The notes beneath the pieces are model-generated. The model saw only the letters and a list, made by a program, of their open reading frames with translations, did no database searches and was not told where the DNA came from. From contig NZ_BMMB01000002.1 of the NCBI RefSeq assembly GCF_014645615.1, positions 496,001 to 560,000 on the forward strand: a DNA stretch of 64,000 nt. The letters run 5' to 3'. How positions within the stretch are numbered: position 1 is the first letter of the stretch; the number at the start of each line of letters is the position of its first letter. This DNA is from Paenibacillus hunanensis (GTDB taxonomy: Bacteria > Bacillota > Bacilli > Paenibacillales > Paenibacillaceae). A program made the position numbers and the translations under genes. This document shows positions 1-8,663 of the stretch, one piece after another.

Positions 1-4
1 TTTT

Positions 5-1333
5 TTACAAGCTGTTCACAATTCCCTTGTACACGTCGATCGCTGCGGCGCGAGATTTTTTGAGATCGACAATCGCATCGGGACGTGGCTGATGAATCTC
101 TTTGGCGGACAGATGCTTCAGCTCAGGCAGCCATTGCCGAATATAATCGCCTTCTGGATCATATTTTGCCGACTGGGTTACCGCATTCACCACACGGAAA
201 TACGGCGACGCATTCACACCGAGCGAGGCACACCACATCCAGTTGCCGCGATTGATAATATTATCATAGTCGAGCAGCTTACGGCGGAAATACTGCTCCC
301 CCAGCGTGAACGGACATTGCAGATTTTTCGTCAAAAACATAGCCGATAAAATGCGCAGGCGATTGTGCATACAGCCTGTTTCATTCAATTGACGCATCGA
401 AGCATCGATAACCGGAATCCCCGTCTCGCCCTTATACCATGCTTCAAAATGACGATCATCCAGCGCGGACAGATCATACTTCTTCTCATACTGGAAATAA
501 TTCTCGTCATAGATCGCCTGATATAAGTAAAAGTCCCGAAAGGCAATCTGCCGAATCCATTCCTCACTCTGCTCCCGGTCAATCGCACTGCTATACATCT
601 CTCGCACCGACAGCGCACCCGCGACCAGATGCGGATTCAGCTCACTGGATGGATCGATCGCATAATAGTCGCGCTCCTCGCCATAATCCTTAATTTTCCC
701 CTTCACAAACTGCTCTAGCTTGGACTGTGGATCATCTGCTGGCTTGAAGTCGTCCATCGCAAATGGAAGCTTGAATTGCTCAGATAGCTCCAGCTTCTGC
801 TTACTCACCTTCAGCTCACCCAGCGATACGGGTGAAACTGGATTCGGATTCGTATCCAGAAAGTCGAGCCATTTGCGATGAAAAGCAGAAAATACCTTAT
901 AATAGCCGTCCTTGCCCGTGAAATCGGTAAAAGGCTCCACATGAATCATCATATGATCCAGCAGCAGTGTGAACTCCGCACCATGTTGCTTCGCTACATG
1001 AGCAAGCTTCCGATCACGCTCACGTGCATACGGTGTAAAATCACGATGGGCTACCACCTCATCAATCTCATACTGCTCCAAAATCGCATCCAGCACATCC
1101 TCCGGCTTCCCGTACGCAATGTGTAGCTCGCGCTGGTGCTTATGATACTGACGCATCAGCCGATGCGCGTGACCGAGAAAGTTGATGCCGCTATGCTCTT
1201 TTTCCCGATGCTTACGCAGCAAAAAGGGATCGATAATGAGCAGATGTAGGCTCTCCGCGCCGCTCTCTTTTAAATAATCAAAACCTGCCAGATCATGTGT
1301 GCGCAGGTCTTTGCGATGAATAAACAATTTCAA
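5..1333 (-). CDS. phrB: deoxyribodipyrimidine photolyase (DNA repair)
   Basis: The 442-residue product has the layout of class I CPD photolyases. An N-terminal alpha/beta antenna domain begins with 'LFIHRKDLRTHDLAG', and a helical FAD-binding C-terminal half carries 'WIRQIAFRDFY', 'HNRLRILSAMFL' and 'GNWMWCASLGVNASPYFR'. The family uses reduced FAD and blue light to split UV-induced pyrimidine dimers in DNA. Length is slightly short but within the range of Bacillales homologs. The start is a TTG codon at 1333, placed 8 nt after an AGGAGG ribosome binding site; no in-frame ATG lies nearby. The gene ends 5 nt from the left window edge, so its downstream neighbour is unseen. It appears to stand alone, with a gene-free stretch upstream. 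Whether it repairs CPD or (6-4) lesions cannot be settled by eye; CPD is likelier. Confidence 0.93.
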   Translation of the reverse strand: MKLFIHRKDLRTHDLAGFDYLKESGAESLHLLIIDPFLLRKHREKEHSGINFLGHAHRLMRQYHKHQRELHIAYGKPEDVLDAILEQYEIDEVVAHRDFTPYARERDRKLAHVAKQHGAEFTLLLDHMMIHVEPFTDFTGKDGYYKVFSAFHRKWLDFLDTNPNPVSPVSLGELKVSKQKLELSEQFKLPFAMDDFKPADDPQSKLEQFVKGKIKDYGEERDYYAIDPSSELNPHLVAGALSVREMYSSAIDREQSEEWIRQIAFRDFYLYQAIYDENYFQYEKKYDLSALDDRHFEAWYKGETGIPVIDASMRQLNETGCMHNRLRILSAMFLTKNLQCPFTLGEQYFRRKLLDYDNIINRGNWMWCASLGVNASPYFRVVNAVTQSAKYDPEGDYIRQWLPELKHLSAKEIHQPRPDAIVDLKKSRAAAIDVYKGIVNSL

Positions 1334-1707
1334 TGCCGTATCCTCCTGTATGCTATAGGTGAATGGCCTGCTGCCGTATATGCCATGTAGAGGTTATATA
1401 CCCGATTTATGCAGAGGTACACGCGCCAGTATTGAAGTACATGAAGATATAACCGACCCAACAGTCTAGTGAATACTCTGCATCACCGATCAAGCAATCT
1501 GATGAAGAATCTGTATAGCTGATTAAATCATCTAATGAAGGAGCTGTATCACCGATCAAATAATCTAGTCCATGTCCTGTATCACCTTTGTCAGAGCGTT
1601 AGAATGGATATCAGATATCGATTTAAGGATCGGTGTATCCTACTTCCTATGAGCGCACTCTAGCATCCATACTTTGCAACAAACATATAACGATTATATC
1701 CAGCCTA
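1334..1707. other. intergenic stretch with degenerate 33-bp tandem repeat
   Basis: No gene is seen here. The stretch separates the photolyase start from the stop of the HAD phosphatase gene. Its main content is the degenerate 33-bp repeat listed separately; no convincing terminator was found. Confidence 0.5.
1465..1597. repeat. degenerate 33-bp tandem repeat, about 4 units
   Basis: Four successive 33-nt units start at 1465, 1498, 1531 and 1564. Each begins with 'TCTRRTSMA' or a close variant and has 'CTGTATCACCGATCAA' or a variant in its middle. Units one and three are most alike and unit four decays at its 3' end. The period is a multiple of three, but stop codons interrupt the frames, so this is not a clear peptide repeat. 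No function is assigned. Confidence 0.6.
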
Positions 1708-2367
1708 CTATGCCTGAAACTGCAAGCGAGTCAGCACATCCAATAACGACATCTCCTCCATCGAAGCTAACCGTAGATCGTAATGCTCAAATGGCAGGAA
1801 TGACGTTACCGGATTCGGTACGATCGTGCAATGCAGCCCTGCACCCTTGGCTGCACGTAGTCCATTAAGCGAGTCTTCAAAAGCAACCGCTTCATGCGCT
1901 GGAATACGGAGCTCATCGATCACTCGTAGATACAGCTCTGGATCGGGCTTCACCGCGGATACATCATCGCTCGTCTTAATCACTTCAAAATAGTCTCGTA
2001 GCTCCAGACGCTGTAAATAATATTCAATCCATTTACGATCCGAGCTTGTAGCGAGCGCGATCCGTAATCCCAGCCCCTTCGCTTCCTCCAAATACGACTG
2101 TACGCCTGCACGCGCTTGCAGCATATCCACACGCCCTGGAATCATCGCAGATACCTCCTGCTCAATCGTGCGACCGATGCCAGGCTCCTTTAGCTCACGT
2201 TCAATATAGTTACGAAAATCGTCATTATGCGTACCGATGCTAGGTGCAAATTGCTCCAGTGTTAGCTCCAAACGATACCGAGCCAGCACCTTCTTATAGC
2301 ATTCAAACCACACCGTTTCCGTATCCAGAATCAATCCATCAAAGTCAAATACAACCGCCTTAATCAT
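1708..2367 (-). CDS. HAD-superfamily hydrolase (beta-phosphoglucomutase-like)
   Basis: The 219-residue product shows all four HAD motifs. Motif I is 'VVFDFDGLILDTE' near residue 5 (nucleophile Asp in DxD), motif II is 'ATSSDRKWIE', motif III is the Lys in 'VKPDPELYL', and motif IV is 'FEDSLNGLRAAKGAG'. A helical cap follows motif I, as in the beta-phosphoglucomutase/phosphoglycolate phosphatase group (B. subtilis YhcW type). It should be a cytosolic Mg-dependent phosphatase of small phosphorylated metabolites; the substrate cannot be read from sequence. I use the inner ATG at 2367 because AAGGAGG lies 9 nt upstream. The longer frame starting at 2403 would place that site inside the gene. Confidence 0.88.
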   Translation of the reverse strand: MIKAVVFDFDGLILDTETVWFECYKKVLARYRLELTLEQFAPSIGTHNDDFRNYIERELKEPGIGRTIEQEVSAMIPGRVDMLQARAGVQSYLEEAKGLGLRIALATSSDRKWIEYYLQRLELRDYFEVIKTSDDVSAVKPDPELYLRVIDELRIPAHEAVAFEDSLNGLRAAKGAGLHCTIVPNPVTSFLPFEHYDLRLASMEEMSLLDVLTRLQFQA

Positions 2368-2552
2368 CTGTATATGCTCCCTCCTTTTTCTATGTATCGC
2401 CATGCATGCATCAGCATTGCCAGCTACCTAGCCTATAAGCACGATTATACAGAAGCACAGCCGTTGTTCAACTTTCCCGTGAAGCTGTGATATTTCCCAT
2501 GGACAAAATCTTATTACCCGAAGAAAGAGCATCATCCAGCATGTGAGCTTTT

Positions 2553-2578
2553 GTTTAAATGCAATTTATCGGGGGTAA
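2553..2578 (+). promoter_or_regulatory. SigB-like promoter upstream of the CsbD gene
   Basis: A GTTTAA hexamer (2553-2558) and GGGTAA (2573-2578) are separated by 14 nt. This fits the general-stress sigma-B pattern GTTTaa-N12-15-GGGtAt. It lies about 70 nt before the start of a CsbD-family gene, and csbD is a classical sigma-B target in B. subtilis. Whether this organism has SigB is not visible here. Confidence 0.6.
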
Positions 2579-2646
2579 TAGAAAGCATGCTCCAATCGAT
2601 ACATGAATACCTAACATGAACAACTTACGAAAAGGAGATGTTTATT

Positions 2647-2838
2647 ATGACAGAACATAAAGATAGCGGTCTGGGCGACAAAATCAAAGGTACGATTTCC
2701 AAAATTAAAGGTGAAGCAAAGGATCAGTATGGTAACGCAACAGACAATGCTTCCCTGCAAGCCGAAGGTAAAATCGACAAAGCCAAAGGCGAAGTTCAAC
2801 AAAAAGTCGGCGAAGCCAAAGACCGTCACAACCACTAA
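2647..2838 (+). CDS. CsbD-family general stress protein
   Basis: This is a 63-residue, highly charged and Gly/Lys/Asp-rich protein. It carries the CsbD-type pattern 'GLGDKIKGTISKIKGEAK' followed by a second 'EGKIDKAKGEVQQKVGEAK' segment, predicted as amphipathic or disordered helices. CsbD-like proteins accumulate under general stress and have no established biochemical activity. I chose the ATG at 2647 because AAAGGAG (2631-2637) is 9 nt upstream. The ATG at 2638 directly abuts the ribosome binding site and would add only three residues. The gene is monocistronic and has a SigB-like promoter at 2553-2578. Confidence 0.9.
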   Translation: MTEHKDSGLGDKIKGTISKIKGEAKDQYGNATDNASLQAEGKIDKAKGEVQQKVGEAKDRHNH

Positions 2839-2856
2839 TCTCACAGCATTCACGTG

Positions 2857-2872
2857 GACTGCTATAGCAGTC
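2857..2872. repeat. perfect 16-bp palindrome after the CsbD gene
   Basis: GACTGCTATAGCAGTC is fully self-complementary and begins 18 nt after the CsbD stop. No T-run follows, so it is not a standard intrinsic terminator; it could be a protein-binding site or a weak RNA hairpin. Confidence 0.4.
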
Positions 2873-3240
2873 TAGAATGGGATGATTGCCATACTGCACG
2901 CTTGCTATGACTATGATCGGTATAACACCTGCTACGATTAGAATCAAGGTCACGATCTGGCATAAAATAAGTGAGTACTTTGATGGAGTACATACTTGTT
3001 TTTGCAAGAGATAGCAAGCGAATATTGGTTTGATGGCTTTATAGAATGGTCTATGAAGATGGGCAATTTTATAGTGATATCGAATAGGTGGCAAGTTGGT
3101 GATTGATTGCCCAAATGAATGAATTATTCTTATAACAATGAACTTATAACATTTAAATTGAAGTGCGTGGTATATGCGCTTGTTATGTACAGCTCAGACC
3201 ATGCACGCGTAATATCAATTGTATTTGATATTATGATATA

Positions 3241-3286
3241 AAGAAGCGCCCTGTCTCGTTTACAGAGATAAGGCGCTTCTTTTATT
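3241..3286. terminator. intrinsic terminator, possibly bidirectional
   Basis: The arms AAGAAGCGCC (3241-3250) and GGCGCTTCTT (3272-3281) pair over 10 bp. An inner TCTC/GAGA stem adds to the hairpin, and TTTATT follows on the plus strand. It lies between the convergent CsbD gene (plus) and the large exported-protein gene (minus). The surrounding 2839-3529 region holds no gene I can support. Confidence 0.7.
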
Positions 3287-3529
3287 GGGTGAATGCTAGG
3301 TTGGAGCTTGGCGGATGTCATGATGAATAAGGACTATACTAGTTTAGGTGTGGTTTTCACAGGTATTGTGTTGATACGATATCGATGTAATATCAATGAG
3401 ATATCGATTAAGTATTCATTCAATATCCATATATCGTCATTCTTTTCTTGCTTTTATTTTAATGATGCGTTTAATCTGCTCGGTCTCATCCCTGCTTACT
3501 ATGGCTTTGCATCGTATTTTTGTATCCTA

Positions 3530-6500
3530 TTAATGAGTACCGCGGCTTGTGTAATCGTCATACACACTGTGATCCGTATCATAAAATAATACATCGCCAT
3601 CTGCTACTTCATACGATACGCCATATGGATCGGTCATCAGATGATCCCGTTTTCCATCCGTGCCGTCGTACCCTTCCAGCTGCCACCACTGGTTGCTCAG
3701 TGGCGCATGGATGTATTGCAGATGTGGACGTGTCGTATCCCCATTTACAATCGACTCGATATCCAGATTGACCACGATAAAGCCCTGCTTTAAAAAGATC
3801 GGTGATTTCTCATCCAGCACATGGCTGCGTCCATAGGCGGCTAAATCGGTCCCCTTCGGGACAGCATATACACGTGCAGGCAGGCTGTATTCCCCGTACC
3901 ACTGCTGCACACTCGCATTCACACGTGCCGATGTTGCCGAAGCGTTCGCTGGGCGCGCCGGTGACTGGATAAATGTGCGTAGCGGAGACGGCAGAATCTG
4001 AATATCATACCCCCCGGTGTAGGTGGGCTGACCGGCTCGTTTCAGGAATTGAGCCAGATACTGCTCCTTCGAGATCATCCAGCCGCTCGTGAGCTCATAG
4101 ATCGATGTTGCCGTTTGCTTGAGGTCAGCCATCGTTACATTGCGCAGCCGTTGATTCAGCGTCACCTGTCTACGCTCGACATCAGCGGCAGAGCCAATAC
4201 GAATAAACGATTGCTTGTCCGAGTGGTAGTACAGATCGACCGGAATACGCTCCGGTGCCGTCGCTGTCGACCGATCCTGGTAGTAAAAGCTCGGCGTGAG
4301 CTGAATCGCATCTCGATCGCCAAACATATTGCCCATCGTTTTCAGATCGAATTTGAAATGGTAGCCCGTTTTGACGGTGACGTTTTTTGAGCCGGGCTGC
4401 GGATGACTGCCGCGCAGGATCGGCAGGACATACGGACGCGTATTGCCACGTGGCTCCCCATCGATACCGTTTGGCCCAACCCAGTAAGAGCGTCCGGTTG
4501 GTGCTGGACTGCCGACCGCCTGGCGGAATACCGTTTCCCACGCAAAGTCCGCAATATCGGTCACATGAAAATCGTACAATCGTCCGATCACCTCGACATC
4601 GACCGTATCTTTGGCGACATGGTGATTCAGATCGGTATTAGCATCCTGCTGCGTGGTGAAGCTGGTCGGTGCATTTTCAGCGATAGTGCGGAACGCGATT
4701 GTGTAGTTGCCCTCATCGATCCAGACGGGCAGCTGGAATACCGTATCGAGCTGCTGGACAGGAATATCGATCCACGTTTGCTTCGGATAGAATGTTTTGT
4801 GATCCGCACTGTATACATCGAACGGGAACCAGACCTGTTTCGTTTTGAAATACTTGGCATAGTCTCGTTTGCCGTAGCCTGGATAGGCATTGATATCCAG
4901 ATGCTGTCCGTTGGTAGGAATGCGTACGGTAAACGGACGGTTCAGAATGAGTGCCATGCGATCCGCGCTTGGTACCTTTTTCTGGTTATGCGTCTTGTCA
5001 TCTGAAACGGAGGCATAGTCGACAACAGGGGTATGTACGGTCACGCTATTGATACCATTGATCGGATAACTCTGGTCGCCTTGCCCGTTTACATCGCCTT
5101 CAACCATGGTATACATCATCGTTCCGGTCGATGGCGTATTCCCTCGGTTAATGAGAGTACGACTGATAAGCTGAGAGCCTTTATACAGGATTTGCTCGCC
5201 AGCGTCTTTATAGGAGCGAATCTTTGTTGGTGCTGGAATTTCCTTCGGTGCAGGTGGGCTCGCTTTAATCCAGTCCCCGTTCATAACTTCGGTGTCTTTG
5301 TTCTTATAGCTAAACTGAATCGCGTCATTACGAACTTGAGGCTCGTCGGTTTTACTTTCTGCCATACTTTTGAGCTTACTCTGGTCGTTAGGTGGAGACG
5401 GTCGACCAGATCGTCCGCCATCGATCGTACTCGGGCTGTAATGGAGCGACCCTGTCTTGGCTGGACGCACATGGTCGTTCAATTCGGTGCTGGCTTTGGT
5501 TGCTAACGCAGGTGCAGTGTAGTTTGTCGCTTGCAGTGTGACAGAGCCTCCAGGCAGCGCATAGTTACTTAGCTTGGCTTGATTCACACCTAGTACCTGA
5601 AGCTGCTGGATCTGCCAGTACGTGTAGTCGCGAGTAAAGTCGAACGTATACGTTTTCGATGCGCTTCCCGTCTTGGTCTTCCACTCGTCTTTATTGTTTT
5701 TTTCTTTCCATGTGAGGCTGTAGGTTACTTTGACTTCGCAATCGTACTTAATCTTACCTTTCATTTCGCCAAAGGTATGCTGGAATAGATACTCATATCC
5801 CCAAGCGTTGGCATACAGATTTTCGCTCGTAGGAATGCCCTGGGTAGCGTCAAAGTGACGTCCATTCGCTCGATCATCTCCAAGGATATGCCCGGCTGCT
5901 TCAGGATTCATAAGTTGCTTACTGATCGCCTGCGATTGTGCTGGTGGTAAGATTGTATATGTACAAGCTTCAAATGGTGGTGGAGGCGGTGGTGGAGTAC
6001 AGACGCCATTTTCAGAAGCCGTTTGCCCTGGCTCGCAAACTTCTTCATCCACCTTATAGTATTGATAGATCCGATATTGTTCAAAATTCCCTTTGTAAGG
6101 TTCTAGCTTGGGTGGATCGCCCTCTGTAATGTCTTTAAACTTCGATGGATCACTACCGTCTGTTGTTTTCTTATAGCCAGCATAGGTATAGCCCTCATGT
6201 GTTGGCGGCTCAAACGTATACGATGTACCTGGCTTCATTTCTTCGATACGTGGTGGGAAGATGTCGTTGAGTGACTTGCCGTCTACCGTTTTGTAGTAGA
6301 CGCTGAGATCAGCGGCGAGTTCGATTGTGAAAAGGACAGGCACGTAGATACGCAAACCTTGTGTTTTAGGTCCACATTTAGTTGTGCATGTATCTGTAAT
6401 ATCTTCTGCCTCAGTAGCATCTAAGATCATCTTAACTGTAGTTGGAATGGTAGCTGTATCTGTTCCAATTCCACTTATACTATATTTAGCTTCATTTCTA

Positions 6501-6946
6501 TTGCCACCCGTTGATACCGCTCTTGAATATTGTTTCCAAAGCGTTTCTCCCTCTTCAGGCTTTTCTGTTCTAGAAGATTCAAAATAAATAGCATTTTCTG
6601 TAGTATGTTCATAAAGACTAACCTCTACCTTTTTAATAGTTCGGTTCGGAAAAGAGAATCGATATGTTTGTTGTGCTGTACCGTCAATCCCTCGATTTGG
6701 TGCCTTGTCATCAACCCAACTAGATCCATACCATAGATCATAATACATCATACCAACAAAATATCTATAGTTAGCCTTAGTTGTATTTGGTGACACGTCC
6801 TTGTAGTAATTTAACGGTGTAGAAATAGTATCAGCTTCTACTACTTGGGGGCTTATACATAGAGAAGCTAATACATTGAATATACATAGCCCTACCAATA
6901 AGACTAGGCAATAACATTTATTTTTTGCAAGCCATTTATAAATCAT
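3530..6946 (-). CDS. large exported protein of unknown function
   Basis: The 1138-residue product starts with a short basic region and a hydrophobic stretch (residues about 9-32), then 'VVEADT', a plausible signal-peptidase site, so it should be secreted or wall-exposed. Residues about 215-320 ('VYYKTVDGKSLNDIFPP', 'YTFEPPTHEGYTYAGYKK') resemble MucBP-type beta repeats. A Cys-flanked polyproline run 'CTPPPPPPPFEAC' follows, then a long beta-rich region. I do not recognise a catalytic motif or assign a family with confidence. The ATG at 6946 has GGAG 10 nt upstream and sits 5 nt past the stop of the upstream stalk-domain gene. The alternative ATG at 6961 overlaps that gene and lacks a good site. 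The two genes form an operon and probably act together at the cell surface. Confidence 0.75.
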   Translation of the reverse strand: MIYKWLAKNKCYCLVLLVGLCIFNVLASLCISPQVVEADTISTPLNYYKDVSPNTTKANYRYFVGMMYYDLWYGSSWVDDKAPNRGIDGTAQQTYRFSFPNRTIKKVEVSLYEHTTENAIYFESSRTEKPEEGETLWKQYSRAVSTGGNRNEAKYSISGIGTDTATIPTTVKMILDATEAEDITDTCTTKCGPKTQGLRIYVPVLFTIELAADLSVYYKTVDGKSLNDIFPPRIEEMKPGTSYTFEPPTHEGYTYAGYKKTTDGSDPSKFKDITEGDPPKLEPYKGNFEQYRIYQYYKVDEEVCEPGQTASENGVCTPPPPPPPFEACTYTILPPAQSQAISKQLMNPEAAGHILGDDRANGRHFDATQGIPTSENLYANAWGYEYLFQHTFGEMKGKIKYDCEVKVTYSLTWKEKNNKDEWKTKTGSASKTYTFDFTRDYTYWQIQQLQVLGVNQAKLSNYALPGGSVTLQATNYTAPALATKASTELNDHVRPAKTGSLHYSPSTIDGGRSGRPSPPNDQSKLKSMAESKTDEPQVRNDAIQFSYKNKDTEVMNGDWIKASPPAPKEIPAPTKIRSYKDAGEQILYKGSQLISRTLINRGNTPSTGTMMYTMVEGDVNGQGDQSYPINGINSVTVHTPVVDYASVSDDKTHNQKKVPSADRMALILNRPFTVRIPTNGQHLDINAYPGYGKRDYAKYFKTKQVWFPFDVYSADHKTFYPKQTWIDIPVQQLDTVFQLPVWIDEGNYTIAFRTIAENAPTSFTTQQDANTDLNHHVAKDTVDVEVIGRLYDFHVTDIADFAWETVFRQAVGSPAPTGRSYWVGPNGIDGEPRGNTRPYVLPILRGSHPQPGSKNVTVKTGYHFKFDLKTMGNMFGDRDAIQLTPSFYYQDRSTATAPERIPVDLYYHSDKQSFIRIGSAADVERRQVTLNQRLRNVTMADLKQTATSIYELTSGWMISKEQYLAQFLKRAGQPTYTGGYDIQILPSPLRTFIQSPARPANASATSARVNASVQQWYGEYSLPARVYAVPKGTDLAAYGRSHVLDEKSPIFLKQGFIVVNLDIESIVNGDTTRPHLQYIHAPLSNQWWQLEGYDGTDGKRDHLMTDPYGVSYEVADGDVLFYDTDHSVYDDYTSRGTH

Positions 6947-6951
6947 AATTA

Positions 6952-7944
6952 CTATCTCCATGGATTATCCATCAAAGTAAATGTCAAATCATCTTCCGAC
7001 GCATATGCATCAAAACCAATATACTTAATTTCTTTTATAGTTAATGGCTTGGGATCTTTAATATTATCAATCAACTCATCTCGATCAGAATACACATCAT
7101 AAAAATTATAAAATGTACCGTCGCTATTTTTTTGTCTTAAATCTTTACGGTCATATCTATAACGTACATCTCCTTTAGTAGTCAACAAAAAGAGATTGGG
7201 CGATATCCGAGTTGTTCTTACTCTGATATATGTGCGACCATTGTATGCACTATTATCATGGAAAGTATATAAATCCATCCCGTAAATATAACCAGACATC
7301 AACAAGGGGAAATTTGATAAGTTGATTTTCACAGTATACTTATATTGATCCCCATTTACATTTTTCATCAATTGCGGCTTTTTAGAAAAAAAGGTTTTAT
7401 ATGGAGCAATATCCTCCTCAGGAAGACCTAGATCACCTACCATCGGCGGTACCTTACTCCCAATCCACACCCACTTACTAATCTGATCCCAATCCACTGT
7501 CTGCCCTAATCCTTCGCTCACCAAGCGCAATGGCACATATGTACGCTGCTGCTTCACGATAATCTTGCTATCATACGTTTTGCTCTCGCCATCCACTACG
7601 GCTGTTGATGAACCGACTGTCATGGTCACGCTGTGCTTGTCTGTCTTGAGCGTTACGGTCTGCTTACCGCTGCTTTGTGCGTAGCCTACCTTGGCACCGA
7701 GCTTCTCTGAAATAAAACGAATTGGCACCATAACCGCGCTATTCTCATCCTGAAATGGCTTTGCATCGGGAAATGCCATTTTGCGCGCATTCAGCAAAAC
7801 CTCAACTTGCGAATTTACTGCAATTTTAGCTTCCACAGCCTGAGCCTGCGGGGTAAACATCGGCACTACACCTGCAATCATACTGGCAGCAAGCACCGCC
7901 ACAAGCGTTTTTTTCAATCCTTTATTCTTTTGCTGCTTCATCAT
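6952..7944 (-). CDS. exported stalk-domain (copper amine oxidase N-like) protein
   Basis: The product is 330 residues. A basic N-terminus 'MMKQQKNKGLKK' and hydrophobic core end at 'AQAVEA', a signal peptide. Residues about 40-165 carry the typical stalk-domain pattern: 'VMVPIRFISEKLGAKVGY', a 'VTLKTDKHSVTMTVGS' hairpin, then 'RTYVPLRLVSEGLGQTVDWD'. These domains are abundant in Paenibacillus exported proteins and act as surface or wall modules, not as oxidases. The C-terminal half has no recognised family. The start is the ATG at 7944 with GGGAG 10 nt upstream; the longer frame to 8097 has no ribosome binding site. It is the first gene of a two-gene operon. Confidence 0.82.
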   Translation of the reverse strand: MMKQQKNKGLKKTLVAVLAASMIAGVVPMFTPQAQAVEAKIAVNSQVEVLLNARKMAFPDAKPFQDENSAVMVPIRFISEKLGAKVGYAQSSGKQTVTLKTDKHSVTMTVGSSTAVVDGESKTYDSKIIVKQQRTYVPLRLVSEGLGQTVDWDQISKWVWIGSKVPPMVGDLGLPEEDIAPYKTFFSKKPQLMKNVNGDQYKYTVKINLSNFPLLMSGYIYGMDLYTFHDNSAYNGRTYIRVRTTRISPNLFLLTTKGDVRYRYDRKDLRQKNSDGTFYNFYDVYSDRDELIDNIKDPKPLTIKEIKYIGFDAYASEDDLTFTLMDNPWR

Positions 7945-8663
7945 TTCTTTTTCACTCCCTGTTGTATAGTGGATTACACTTCCCTGTTCTACCCTTGTCG
8001 GCTGTACGCCCATCCTATAAACCTCCCGAAAATAAATGAACTGGACTATCTTTTCGAAGCTCATAAAGCTTAAAAATGCTGTTGCGTCCATCCCCATCTC
8101 TTATAGCTACTATACTAGCTCGTCCGCTCTATGCTCATGCTGAATCCCTCATCGAGTTTATGTATATCCGAGCCCAGACTACTCTCACCTTGCGTAGTAG
8201 TACAAAGTTATGTCCTTATTTCATATCATAGCCAGTGGGCAGACTACGCACCTATCGCTTCTTTCTTCTTATCGGCAGTACATCCATTTTTTATAATTTT
8301 ATTCCAGCATTACACACTAAAAAGCACACACAACTCCCACCCCGGGGAATCATGTGTGCTTCACATGTCGTTCGTTATTCATTTAAACACAGAGTAAAAC
8401 ACTTGCAGACGCTTGTCAATACGGTTCATATGGCAGATTGTATCACTCTACTTAATATCCTATCACAGCACAAGCGAATTACGATAAGCCCTCTCAAGCT
8501 GTGCTATATACAATTAGTCCACTTTTTTGTAGCAAAAACGCATAAGCCAGCGATTCACATCTACATTCTGCTTCACTTTACCTATAGTTTGCTATCCGTC
8601 CATCCGATCCGTCCATTACGTTATCCCATCTGAATGGGTGACCCCATTCTATGCTACATCCAC
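7945..8663. other. gene-free region with one hairpin
   Basis: No supported gene lies in this 719-nt stretch between the stalk-domain gene and the stop of the membrane glycosyltransferase gene. Open frames here are short and lack ribosome binding sites. It should hold the promoter for the exported-protein operon; I could not place -35/-10 boxes confidently. A hairpin at 8318-8361 is listed separately. Confidence 0.5.
8318..8361 (-). terminator. candidate terminator of the membrane glycosyltransferase gene
   Basis: Arms AAGCACACA (8322-8330) and TGTGTGCTT (8353-8361) pair over 9 bp, with a GC-rich inner loop. Read on the minus strand the hairpin is followed by a short TTTT tract. It lies about 300 nt downstream of the minus-strand glycosyltransferase stop. 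Confidence 0.5.

Noticed and set aside
2857..2872. Palindrome after CsbD gene as its terminator
   Set aside because: No T-run follows; the hairpin at 3241 is a better terminator.
3293..3589. Plus-strand 98-codon frame in the 3.3-3.6 kb gap
   Set aside because: No ribosome binding site, atypical AT-rich composition, and it runs into the end of the exported-protein gene on the other strand.
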